Origin: an uncultured Peptoniphilus sp.
GTDB taxonomy: Bacteria; Bacillota; Clostridia; Tissierellales; Peptoniphilaceae
Assembly (NCBI RefSeq): GCF_946998875.1
Contig: NZ_CAMQAY010000028.1
Coordinates: forward strand, 1-18,104
Reading direction: 5' to 3'
DNA length: 18,104 nucleotides
Position numbers and translations under genes: made by a program. The notes below the pieces were generated by a model. It searched no databases and was not told where the DNA came from. It was given only the letters and a program-made list of their open reading frames with translations. Shown one piece after another: positions 1-6,759 of the stretch (position 1 is the stretch's first letter; each line of letters begins with the position of its first letter).

Positions 1-427
1 TGGCGTAAGAGCTGAAATGGAAAATGTGCCAATTAATTATTTTGCCTTTAAAGACATTAACCCAATTTTCGATTACTACACACCAATTTTAATCGCCAAC
101 AATGACTTCTTAAAGAATAAGGAAGATGTGGCAAAAAGATTTATGCGCGCCTTCTCTAAGGGCTATGAGTACGCAGCAGAAAATCCAAAGGAAGCTGCAG
201 AAATTTTAGTTAAATTAAATCCAGAACTTGACAAAGATTACACAGTAAAGGCAATGGAATATATAGCTGACAAGTACAAAGACGATGCAAATTACTTTGG
301 TGAAATAAATGCTGATAGATGGAATAATTTCTACGCTTGGCTATGGGAAAACAAATTAATTGACAATGAAATTCCTAAAGATTTTGGTTTCACTAATGAT
401 TTTGTAAATCCTGAAAAATTAAAATGA
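1..427 (+). CDS. ABC importer substrate-binding protein, C-terminal part (NMT1/ThiY-like)
   Basis: The reading frame is open from base 2 to the TGA at 425-427, so the 5' end of the gene lies outside the window. About 141 C-terminal residues are visible. The Met at base 17 is internal, since coding sequence (GVRAE) precedes it without a stop. The stretch DYYTPILIANNDFL, followed by a helical region with EDVAKRFMRAFSKGYEYA and a late FTNDF, resembles the C-terminal lobe of NMT1/THI5-type binding proteins that deliver thiamine precursors such as hydroxymethylpyrimidine. Related nitrate/sulfonate/taurine binders share the fold, so the ligand is uncertain. The stop overlaps the ATPase start (ATGA at 424-427), so the two are almost certainly co-translated subunits of one importer. 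The permease gene is presumably upstream. Confidence 0.8.
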   Translation, partial: GVRAEMENVPINYFAFKDINPIFDYYTPILIANNDFLKNKEDVAKRFMRAFSKGYEYAAENPKEAAEILVKLNPELDKDYTVKAMEYIADKYKDDANYFGEINADRWNNFYAWLWENKLIDNEIPKDFGFTNDFVNPEKLK

Positions 428-1176
428 GTGAAAAATTAGAAATTTTAAGAGTAGAAGATGTTGACAAGTCCTTTGACGGCAAGCTTGTCTTAAAGGACAT
501 AAACATTAAATTAAATAAGGGTGAGTTAGTATCTCTTGTTGGAGTATCTGGCAGTGGAAAGACTACGCTATTTAACATAATAGCTGGTCTTTTAAAACCA
601 GATAAGGGTAAAGTCTTTCTAAAGGGAGAAAAGGTAACTGCTAAGGCAGGTAAAATTTCCTATATGCTTCAAAAGGACCTCCTCTTTCCTTACATGACAA
701 TAATCGACAATGTTTCTCTTCCTCTTGTTCTTCGTGGCGACAAGAAAAAAATTGCCCGAGAAAAAGTTCGTGGCTACTTTAAGGATTTTGGTCTTGAAGG
801 AACAGAGGATAAATATCCATCACAACTTTCTGGTGGCATGGCACAAAGGGCAGCCCTTCTTAGGACCTATATATTTTCCAATGAAGTTGCGCTACTTGAT
901 GAGCCCTTTTCTGCCCTTGATGCCATAACTAAGGCTTCCATTCACAAGTGGTATAAAAATATTATTAACGAGATGAAAATTTCTACGATTTTTATAACTC
1001 ACGACATTGAAGAGGCAGTTAAGATTTCTGATAGAATTTATATCATGGGAAAAAATCCTGGAACCATTATTGACGAAATTGAAATAGAAGAAGACTTTCA
1101 AGAAAATTTTTTCGAAGATAAAAAATTTATTGAATATAAAAAATACATTATTGAAAAACTTGACAAACTTATTTGA
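424..1176 (+). CDS. ABC importer ATP-binding protein (SsuB/TauB/ThiZ-type)
   Basis: A complete 250-residue ABC ATPase that powers import by the system whose binding protein ends at 427. Walker A is GVSGSGKT (residues 40-47), the Q-loop glutamine is in MLQKDLL (about residue 83), the signature is LSGGMAQR (135-142), Walker B is VALLDEPF (155-162) and the H-loop is ITHD (191-194). All are intact, so it should be active. Length and motif details fit the nitrate/sulfonate/taurine/thiamine-precursor branch. The start overlaps the preceding stop by ATGA, indicating translational coupling. A factor-independent terminator begins at the stop codon, so this is the last gene of the operon. The substrate cannot be read from the ATPase; the binding protein suggests a thiamine precursor. 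Confidence 0.93.
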   Translation: MSEKLEILRVEDVDKSFDGKLVLKDINIKLNKGELVSLVGVSGSGKTTLFNIIAGLLKPDKGKVFLKGEKVTAKAGKISYMLQKDLLFPYMTIIDNVSLPLVLRGDKKKIAREKVRGYFKDFGLEGTEDKYPSQLSGGMAQRAALLRTYIFSNEVALLDEPFSALDAITKASIHKWYKNIINEMKISTIFITHDIEEAVKISDRIYIMGKNPGTIIDEIEIEEDFQENFFEDKKFIEYKKYIIEKLDKLI

Positions 1177-1202
1177 AACGAGGCATTGACCTCGTTTTTT
1201 TT
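1176..1202 (+). terminator. Factor-independent terminator after ABC importer operon
   Basis: An 8-bp perfect stem, AAACGAGG (1176-1183) with CCTCGTTT (1190-1197), a CATTGA loop and a T run to 1202. It starts at the last base of the stop codon and separates the ABC importer from the pxp operon. Confidence 0.9.
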
Positions 1203-1247
1203 AATAAATATTTTATCAAAATCTACTTAGAAGCACTTTGACAATGT

Positions 1248-1276
1248 TTGCATATTTATGGAATTTTTATTATAAT
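1248..1276 (+). promoter_or_regulatory. Probable promoter of the pxp operon
   Basis: A perfect -10 TATAAT (1271-1276) lies 17 bp after a fair -35 TTGCAT (1248-1253). A consensus TTGACA at 1238-1243 is also present, but 27 bp from this -10, too far to pair with it. The strong ribosome binding site AGGAGG for pxpA follows at 1311-1316. Confidence 0.6.
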
Positions 1277-1322
1277 AATGTTAAGTTATTGCAATTGTTT
1301 ATTTAGAAAAAGGAGGAAATTG

Positions 1323-2096
1323 ATGCAATATTTTGTAGATTTAAATAGCGACATTGGTGAATCATTTGGCGCCTATAAAATGGGCATGGATTCAGAAATC
1401 GTTAAGTATGTAACTAGTATTAACTGTGCTTGTGGCTATCATGCAGGGGACCCACTAATTATGGATGCAACTTGTAAGGCAGCTGCAGATAATGGCGTAG
1501 AAATTGGTGCTCACCCAGGCTATCCAGATTTAATGGGATTTGGCAGAAGAAAAATGGATGTAAAACCAGAAGAAGCTAGAGCCTACATGCTTTATCAAGT
1601 TGGAGCACTTGCTGCTTTTGCAAAGGCTCACGGAAAAAAATTACAACATATGAAACTTCACGGAGCATTTTACAACACTGCTTGTAACAACGAAAAACTT
1701 GCTAACGCAGTTTTAGATGCAGTTGAAGAGTACGATAGAGACTTAATCTTAATGGTACTTAGTGGTTCTTACATTGCCAAAGAAGGCAAGAGAAGAGGAC
1801 TAAGAGTTGCTCAAGAAGTTTTTGCTGACAGAGGATATAACGAAGATGGAACTTTGGTAAATAGATCACTTCCAGGTGCCTTCGTAAAGGATCCTAAAGA
1901 TGCTATTCCAAGAGTTGTAAAGATGATTAAAGAAAACAAGGTTACAACTGCAGATGGCAAGGAAATCGACATTGTTGCAGATTCAATTTGCGTTCACGGC
2001 GATAACCCTGAAGCTCTTGAATTTGTAAAAAATATTAGAGAAGGACTAAAGGTAGAAGGTATTGAAATTAAACCTTTATCTAGTTTCTTAAAATAA
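1323..2096 (+). CDS. pxpA: 5-oxoprolinase subunit A (LamB/YcsF family)
   Basis: PxpA is one of three subunits of the prokaryotic ATP-dependent 5-oxoprolinase, which opens 5-oxo-L-proline (pyroglutamate) to L-glutamate in the cytoplasm. The 257-residue protein shows family hallmarks: DLNSDIGE (6-13), CACGYHAGDP (35-44), IGAHPGYPD (61-69) and MKLHGAFYN (110-118). The full family length of about 250 residues is present. I place the start at ATG 1323 because AGGAGG (1311-1316) sits six bases upstream and the product then begins MQYFVDLNSD, as family members do. An in-frame ATG at 1248 would put the start inside the promoter and add a non-conserved extension. It is first in an operon with pxpB and pxpC, which confirms the assignment. 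Confidence 0.95.
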   Translation: MQYFVDLNSDIGESFGAYKMGMDSEIVKYVTSINCACGYHAGDPLIMDATCKAAADNGVEIGAHPGYPDLMGFGRRKMDVKPEEARAYMLYQVGALAAFAKAHGKKLQHMKLHGAFYNTACNNEKLANAVLDAVEEYDRDLILMVLSGSYIAKEGKRRGLRVAQEVFADRGYNEDGTLVNRSLPGAFVKDPKDAIPRVVKMIKENKVTTADGKEIDIVADSICVHGDNPEALEFVKNIREGLKVEGIEIKPLSSFLK

Positions 2097-2106
2097 GGAG
2101 AAAAAT

Positions 2107-3312
2107 ATGGAAAAGAATAAAAGTAATTTGTCTGTTCTTTTAGGAGCAGCCTTTCTAATGGCAACATCTGCCATTGGACCTGGATTTATGACACAAACTG
2201 CTACATTTACTACAAAAATTGGCGCAGACTTTGCAGCAGTAATTTTAATTTCAATAATTTTTTCATACATAGCACAACTTAATGTGTGGAGAGTTATTGC
2301 CATTTCTAAAATGAGAGGTCAAGACATTGCCAACAATGTACTACCTGGACTTGGATATGTAATTGCCTTTTTAGTTGCTCTTGGCGGCTTGGCATTTAAC
2401 ATTGGTAATGTCGGCGGTGCTGGACTTGGACTTAATGTAATCTTTGGCGTTGATGTAAAAATCGGTGCAGCTATTGGTGGAGTAATTGGTATTATCCTTT
2501 TCTCTTCTAAATCTGCATCTTCAATCATGGATAGAGTTACACAAGTTCTTGGTGCCATGATGATCATCCTAATTGCCTTTGTAGCAATTAAGACACAACC
2601 ACCAGTTGGCGAAGCTGTAAAATCAGCTGTAGCTCCTGCAGGTGGATTTAATAGTATTGTTGCTCCAACTCTTACACTAATTGGTGGAACTGTTGGTGGA
2701 TACATTATATTCTCAGGTGGACACAGACTTATTGATGCAGGTATCACAGGTGAAGAAAATCTTTCTCAAGTAACAAAATCAGCATCACTAGGTATTGGTG
2801 TAGCACTAATCGTAAGAATTTTACTATTCCTAGCAATCCTAGGCGTTACAAAGATGACAAATGCTCAAATTGACCCTGACAACATTGCAGCATCTTCATT
2901 CCTAGCAGCTTCTGGCGTAATTGGATATAAGATTTTTGGTATAGTATTTGCAGCAGCAGCCTTCACTTCAGTAGTAGGTGCAGCATATACTTCAGTATCC
3001 TTCCTAAAGACATTATTTAAATTCGTTGCTGACCACGAAAATATGGTTACAATTGCCTTTATAGTAATTTCAACTATTATGTTTATCTTTATTGGACAAC
3101 CTCAAACTCTATTAATAGTAGTTGGTACATTAAATGGTTTTATTCTTCCAATAACTCTTGCAGTAATCCTACTTGCATCTAAGAATAAGAAAATCGTTGG
3201 AGATTATGTTCACCCTAACCTTCTTTACATCTTAGGATGGATAGTAGTAGCAGTTACTGCTTTCATGGGAGTAAAAACTGTAATAGGAAACATTGGAAAA
3301 CTATTGGGATAA
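2107..3312 (+). CDS. ycsG: NRAMP-fold transporter of the YcsG type, lacking canonical metal motifs
   Basis: A 401-residue integral membrane protein with about 11 hydrophobic segments, in the NRAMP (APC-superfamily) fold. It sits 10 bp after pxpA behind GGAG at 2096-2099 and corresponds in position to B. subtilis ycsG. In true Mn/Fe NRAMP transporters, helix 1 carries DPGN and helix 6 carries a Met-Pro-His motif, supplying the metal-binding Asp, Asn and Met. Here helix 1 reads AIGPGFMTQ (residues 22-30), so the Asp is Gly and the Asn is Phe. Helix 6 reads GGYIIFSGGH (197-206) with no Met-Pro. Metal transport as in MntH is therefore doubtful. From the operon I infer uptake of 5-oxoproline or a related compound, possibly ion-coupled. 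A family annotation would read 'divalent metal cation transporter', which overstates what the sequence supports. Confidence 0.82.
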   Translation: MEKNKSNLSVLLGAAFLMATSAIGPGFMTQTATFTTKIGADFAAVILISIIFSYIAQLNVWRVIAISKMRGQDIANNVLPGLGYVIAFLVALGGLAFNIGNVGGAGLGLNVIFGVDVKIGAAIGGVIGIILFSSKSASSIMDRVTQVLGAMMIILIAFVAIKTQPPVGEAVKSAVAPAGGFNSIVAPTLTLIGGTVGGYIIFSGGHRLIDAGITGEENLSQVTKSASLGIGVALIVRILLFLAILGVTKMTNAQIDPDNIAASSFLAASGVIGYKIFGIVFAAAAFTSVVGAAYTSVSFLKTLFKFVADHENMVTIAFIVISTIMFIFIGQPQTLLIVVGTLNGFILPITLAVILLASKNKKIVGDYVHPNLLYILGWIVVAVTAFMGVKTVIGNIGKLLG

Positions 3313-3326
3313 TTTAGGAGAATAAA

Positions 3327-4073
3327 ATGTATGATAAAATAAAATTTCTAACAGCTGGCGATTCTGCTATTGTCATGGAATTTGGCAATACAATCGAAAA
3401 GGAAATCAACGCAAAGATTGCCGCAGTTGTTGAAAATTTAAAAAAGAAAAATATTGACGGAATTTTAGACATTTTGCCAACTTACAGGTCTATTTTAATT
3501 AATTACGACCCTGTAAAAATTTCTTATGGCGAAATGGTTGAAACTCTAAAGGGACTTAGCAAGTCTAACAAGGCTAACCAAAGTGACGAAGTTAGACTTA
3601 TTGAAATTCCAACTCTTTATGGAAAAGAATATGGTCCAGATATTGATTTTGTTGCAGAAAACGCAAATTTAAGTGTTGATGAAGTAATAAAAATTCACTC
3701 TGGCACAGATTATTTAGTTTATATGATGGGCTTTATACCAGGATTCACTTATCTTGGAGGACTTGATCCAAGAATTGCTACTCCAAGACTAAAGAGTCCA
3801 AGGCTAAAAATTGAGCCAGGTTCTGTTGGCATTGCAGGAAATCAAACTGGAATGTATCCACTTGAATCACCTGGAGGCTGGCAATTAATAGGAAGAACTC
3901 CACTTAAACTTTTTGATGACACTAAGGAGCCACCAGTATTTATACAAGCAGGTGACTACATTAGATATGTCTCAATTACAAAAGAAGAATATGACAAAAT
4001 AGAAAAAGAAGTGGAAAATGACACTTACAAAGTTTCCATAAAGAAAGTTAAGAGAGGTGATCTTCATGAGTAG
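3327..4073 (+). CDS. pxpB: 5-oxoprolinase subunit B (KipI family)
   Basis: PxpB pairs with PxpC to form the part of 5-oxoprolinase thought to activate the substrate with ATP. In Bacillus the same protein is known as KipI, an inhibitor of the sporulation kinase KinA. The 248-residue sequence has the family signatures GFIPGFTYLGGL (135-146) and SVGIAGNQTGMYPLESPGG (166-184), followed by WQLIGRTP. These match the cyclophilin-like C-terminal domain, and the N-terminal part (FLTAGDSAIVMEFG, 7-20) matches the KipI N-terminal domain. GGAG (3317-3320) precedes the ATG by six bases. Its stop at 4071-4073 overlaps pxpC by eight bases, so B and C are translationally coupled, as expected for obligate partners. 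No sporulation genes are visible here, so the oxoprolinase role is favoured. Confidence 0.95.
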   Translation: MYDKIKFLTAGDSAIVMEFGNTIEKEINAKIAAVVENLKKKNIDGILDILPTYRSILINYDPVKISYGEMVETLKGLSKSNKANQSDEVRLIEIPTLYGKEYGPDIDFVAENANLSVDEVIKIHSGTDYLVYMMGFIPGFTYLGGLDPRIATPRLKSPRLKIEPGSVGIAGNQTGMYPLESPGGWQLIGRTPLKLFDDTKEPPVFIQAGDYIRYVSITKEEYDKIEKEVENDTYKVSIKKVKRGDLHE

Positions 4074-5010
4074 TATCGATGTAATAAATGGTGGAATTCT
4101 TACAACAATTCAAGATTCTGGTAGATATGGATATCAAGAATTAGGTATTCCTACATCAGGTGCCATGGATGATTACAACTTTAGACTTGCAAATATTTTA
4201 GTAGGAAATAAACTTGATGAAGCTGTTCTTGAAATGACTTACTTTGGACCAACTTTAAAATTTAATGAAGACCTAACAATTGCAATAACAGGTTCCGATA
4301 TGAATCCAAAGATTAATGGACAAGTTGCTCCAATGTTTGAAACTATAAAAGTAAAGGCAGGAGACACTCTTCAATTTGGCAAAGTTAATGAAGGCATAAG
4401 GGCTTATTTAGCCTTTGGCGGCTCCATTGATGTGCCAGTAGTAAATGGATCAAAGTCAACTCACATCAAGACAAAAATGGGTGGAATTAATGGTAGAGCT
4501 TTAAAACCTAAGGATGAATTAAACATTAAAAAATCCAAGGAAAAAACTATGAGAAGAATACCTGAAAAGTATCTTCCAAAGTATTCACACTTCAATATTT
4601 TGAGAGTTGTCCTTGGACCTCAAGATGATTATTTCACAGAAAAGGGAATTCACGACTTATTTAGATCAGGTGGCTACCAAGTTACTAAAGACTTTGACAG
4701 AATGGGAATAAGACTAAAGGGAGAAGCAATTGAACACAAGGAAACAGCAGATATTATTTCTGATGGAACTAACTTTGGCTCAATCCAAGTGCCAGCAAAT
4801 GGTCAACCAATTATTCTTTTAGCTGACAGGCAAACTACTGGAGGTTATACAAAAATTGGAAATGTAATTACACCAGACCTTCACAAACTTGCACAAATGA
4901 CTTTCCTAGACAAGGTTCTTTTCCAAAAGGTTACCATTGAAGAAGCTCAAAAATTAACTATAGACTATAAAAATAAGTTTGATGATATAAAGAAGGAGTC
5001 CATAATATGA
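4066..5010 (+). CDS. pxpC: 5-oxoprolinase subunit C (KipA family, biotin-dependent carboxyltransferase-like)
   Basis: PxpC completes the PxpABC 5-oxoprolinase. It is homologous to the carboxyltransferase region of urea amidolyase, hence the common 'biotin-dependent carboxyltransferase' label. The 314-residue protein shows TIQDSGR (14-20), GIPTSGAMD (27-35), RAYLAFGGSIDVP (112-124) and GSKSTHIKTKMGGINGR (128-144), all typical of the family. I choose ATG 4066, since AGAGAGG (4051-4057) lies eight bases upstream and the product begins MSSIDVINGG, matching family N-termini. The in-frame GTG at 4057 overlaps that ribosome binding site. It overlaps pxpB by eight bases and the next gene by four (ATGA at 5007-5010). 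No biotin-carrier or biotin-carboxylase gene is nearby, in line with the oxoprolinase role. Confidence 0.95.
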   Translation: MSSIDVINGGILTTIQDSGRYGYQELGIPTSGAMDDYNFRLANILVGNKLDEAVLEMTYFGPTLKFNEDLTIAITGSDMNPKINGQVAPMFETIKVKAGDTLQFGKVNEGIRAYLAFGGSIDVPVVNGSKSTHIKTKMGGINGRALKPKDELNIKKSKEKTMRRIPEKYLPKYSHFNILRVVLGPQDDYFTEKGIHDLFRSGGYQVTKDFDRMGIRLKGEAIEHKETADIISDGTNFGSIQVPANGQPIILLADRQTTGGYTKIGNVITPDLHKLAQMTFLDKVLFQKVTIEEAQKLTIDYKNKFDDIKKESII

Positions 5011-5804
5011 AATTAAGCCAACTTGCAAAAATGCATCCAAAAGATGTTAGAGAACTCATAAGAAAGGGCGAAGTTGATCTTCCGACTTCAGGTATGAGTG
5101 AAGGATATTTGCAAGCTAACCTTGCTATCCTTCCAAAAAAATATGCCTATGACTTCTTGCTTTTTGCACAAAGAAACCCAAAGCCATGTCCAATACTTGA
5201 GGTATTAGATGAGGGAAGTCCTCTTACAAGAATTATGGCTGATGGTGCCGACATTAGGACTGATGTGCCAAGGTATAGAATTTATAAAAATGGCGGATTT
5301 GTTGAAGAAGTTAAGGACTTAAAAGATGTATGGCAAGATGATTTTGTTACCTTTGTAATTGGCTGTTCCTTCTCCTTTGAAAAGGCAATGCTAGAAGCAG
5401 ATGTGCCTGTAAGACATATTGAGGATGAACACAATGTGCCAATGTATATTACAAATATTGCTACAGAGCCAGCAGGAATCTTCCACGGCAACACAGTTGT
5501 ATCAATGAGACCAATTCCTTACAAGGACATTGTAAGAGCAACAACTGTTACAGCAAGATTTCCAGCAACTCACGGCGCACCAATTCACATTGGAGACCCA
5601 GCTGTTATAGGAATTAAGGATGTTAATAAGCCTGACTTTGGCGAAAGAAGTGAAATAAAAGAAGGGGAAGTGCCAGTATTTTGGGCTTGTGGAGTAACAC
5701 CTCAAGCAGTCGCTATGGCATCTAAACCAGAAATTATGATCACTCATGCACCTGGTCATATGCTTATCTTAGATAAGAAAGATTCTTATGTATCAGTATT
5801 CTAA
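5007..5804 (+). CDS. ycsI: D-glutamate cyclase family protein / putative hydro-lyase (DUF1445, YcsI)
   Basis: A 265-residue soluble protein of the DUF1445/YcsI family. Family members are annotated as putative hydro-lyases, and the same domain occurs in the mammalian D-glutamate cyclase, which interconverts D-glutamate and 5-oxo-D-proline. Conserved stretches are TSGMSEGYLQANLAILP (27-43), NPKPCPILEV (57-66), DIRTDVPRYRIY (82-93), FVIGCSFSFE (116-125), THGAPIHIGDP (188-198), VFWACGVTPQ (224-233) and ITHAPGHML (245-253). Length is normal and the protein looks intact. Its start overlaps the pxpC stop (ATGA), with AAGGAG at 4993-4998. Co-translation with PxpC suggests a step feeding or draining the oxoproline pool, for example converting the D form. 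The reaction is inferred from relatives and is not shown by the sequence. Confidence 0.9.
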   Translation: MKLSQLAKMHPKDVRELIRKGEVDLPTSGMSEGYLQANLAILPKKYAYDFLLFAQRNPKPCPILEVLDEGSPLTRIMADGADIRTDVPRYRIYKNGGFVEEVKDLKDVWQDDFVTFVIGCSFSFEKAMLEADVPVRHIEDEHNVPMYITNIATEPAGIFHGNTVVSMRPIPYKDIVRATTVTARFPATHGAPIHIGDPAVIGIKDVNKPDFGERSEIKEGEVPVFWACGVTPQAVAMASKPEIMITHAPGHMLILDKKDSYVSVF

Positions 5805-5824
5805 AAACTTTTAATACAAATTTT

Positions 5825-5876
5825 AAAAATCTGTCAGGGAAATGATGTGTACACATGAAAACTTGACAGATTTTTT
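5825..5876 (+). terminator. Terminator of the pxp operon, with an internal 12-bp palindrome
   Basis: Perfect 12-bp arms AAAAATCTGTCA (5825-5836) and TGACAGATTTTT (5864-5875) enclose a 27-base loop and merge into a T run. The loop is unusually long and contains the perfect palindrome ATGTGTACACAT (5845-5856). The outer arms alone would make a strong terminator. Confidence 0.75.
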
Positions 5877-5887
5877 GTGTATTTTAT

Positions 5888-5915
5888 TTGAAAAAAAACT
5901 ATTTTGCTATATAAT
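5888..5915 (+). promoter_or_regulatory. Promoter of the small lipoprotein gene
   Basis: TTGAAA (5888-5893), a 16-bp spacer and TATAAT (5910-5915). The start codon is 31 bases further on, with GAGGAG at 5933-5938 as ribosome binding site. Confidence 0.7.
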
Positions 5916-5946
5916 CAGATAAAGTAATAAATGAGGAGCGTTTTTT

Positions 5947-6429
5947 ATGAAAAAATTATTTAAAATATCTGTTATTTTTCTAATTACATTTTTATTTTTA
6001 TCAGCTTGTGGCAACAAATCTCTCTACTCTATGAAGACAGACACTTCAGATGAAAATGGAGTGGAAAAAATAATACATAAACTCGAGTGGAAGAAAAATA
6101 AATTGTGCGATTTTAAAGTTAAAGATAAGAGTATTGAAATCAATCTGGAAAAGGCTCCAAATTCTAATAGAGATGAGAATACAAAAGAACTTTTTATAAA
6201 TGGAATTAATCTCTTAGTTTTAACTGATGTTGATGAAGTGAATTACAGTGGAGAAGACCTTGACTTTTCTGGCATTGATAAAAATTTTGCAAATGAAATT
6301 TTGACTATTAAGTATGGCAAAAAGATTGAAGACTTAAGAAAAAGTGAAGAAGCGTTTAATGAAGTGAATGAAAAATTAAAAAATGAAAAATTTGAAACTG
6401 GTGCTGTCCGCTATGATATTATGAAATAA
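5947..6429 (+). CDS. Small lipoprotein of unknown function
   Basis: A 160-residue protein that I do not recognise. It opens with a short basic stretch and a hydrophobic helix ending in the lipobox LSAC, with the lipidated cysteine at residue 21. It should be exported and anchored on the outer face of the membrane. The mature part is hydrophilic, rich in Lys, Asp, Glu and Asn, with no membrane segment and no enzymatic motif I can identify. GAGGAG eight bases before the ATG and a good promoter support the start. It appears to be a single-gene unit, although no clear terminator lies between it and the next gene 63 bp downstream. The role is unknown. Confidence 0.8.
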   Translation: MKKLFKISVIFLITFLFLSACGNKSLYSMKTDTSDENGVEKIIHKLEWKKNKLCDFKVKDKSIEINLEKAPNSNRDENTKELFINGINLLVLTDVDEVNYSGEDLDFSGIDKNFANEILTIKYGKKIEDLRKSEEAFNEVNEKLKNEKFETGAVRYDIMK

Positions 6430-6492
6430 TTAATTTTTAAGGACTTCTTTTATGATATATTATTCTCAGATATTTTATAAAAGGATGATCAC

Positions 6493-6735
6493 ATGGAAAA
6501 TAAATATATAATAATTTTAAACCTCATAAATTTTATTCTGTACGGCCTTGACAAGTACAAGGCTAAGCACGATTTGTGGAGGATTAGCGAAAAAACCCTT
6601 TTGACACTTTCAGTCTTGGCAGGCCCAGGTGGTTTTCTTGGAATGGAAATTTTTCATCACAAGACTCGCGAGAAAAAATTTTACCTTGCCAACCTCATTG
6701 GCATGGCTCTTACACTTTATTTAATAAAAAACTAA
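6493..6735 (+). CDS. DUF1294 family small membrane protein
   Basis: An 80-residue protein with three hydrophobic segments (about 4-20, 35-53 and 62-78). The family pattern of DUF1294 is clear: YGLDKYKAKHDLWRISEKTL (residues 17-36), then a Gly-rich turn AGPGGFLGME (43-52) and FHHKTREKKF (54-63). These basic loops between helices are the most conserved part of the family, and the biochemical role is unknown. Start ATG 6493 has AAAGGA (6480-6485) seven bases upstream. It ends in a hairpin terminator shared with the convergent gene to its right. Intact and of typical length. Confidence 0.88.
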   Translation: MENKYIIILNLINFILYGLDKYKAKHDLWRISEKTLLTLSVLAGPGGFLGMEIFHHKTREKKFYLANLIGMALTLYLIKN

Positions 6736-6759
6736 GGATGCAAAAATTGCATCCTTTTT
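6734..6759. terminator. Bidirectional terminator between convergent genes
   Basis: A perfect 10-bp stem, AAGGATGCAA (6734-6743) with TTGCATCCTT (6747-6756), and an AAA loop. A T run follows on the plus strand, and a T-rich stretch (from the A-rich bases before 6731) follows on the minus strand. It therefore fits both the DUF1294 gene and the minus-strand nuclease gene, whose stop codon is at 6759-6761. Confidence 0.88.

Noticed and set aside
1248..1322. N-terminal extension of pxpA from an ATG at 1248
   Set aside because: This would begin inside the probable promoter. AGGAGG and the conserved family N-terminus both point to ATG 1323.
2319..2747. 142-residue minus-strand ORF inside the NRAMP-like gene
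   Set aside because: A shadow of the strongly coding plus strand, rich in Pro/Ile/Thr from reverse-complemented transporter codons, and without a start signal.
4057..4065. GTG start for pxpC at 4057
   Set aside because: It overlaps the AGAGAGG ribosome binding site that serves ATG 4066, and the extra residues are not family-like.
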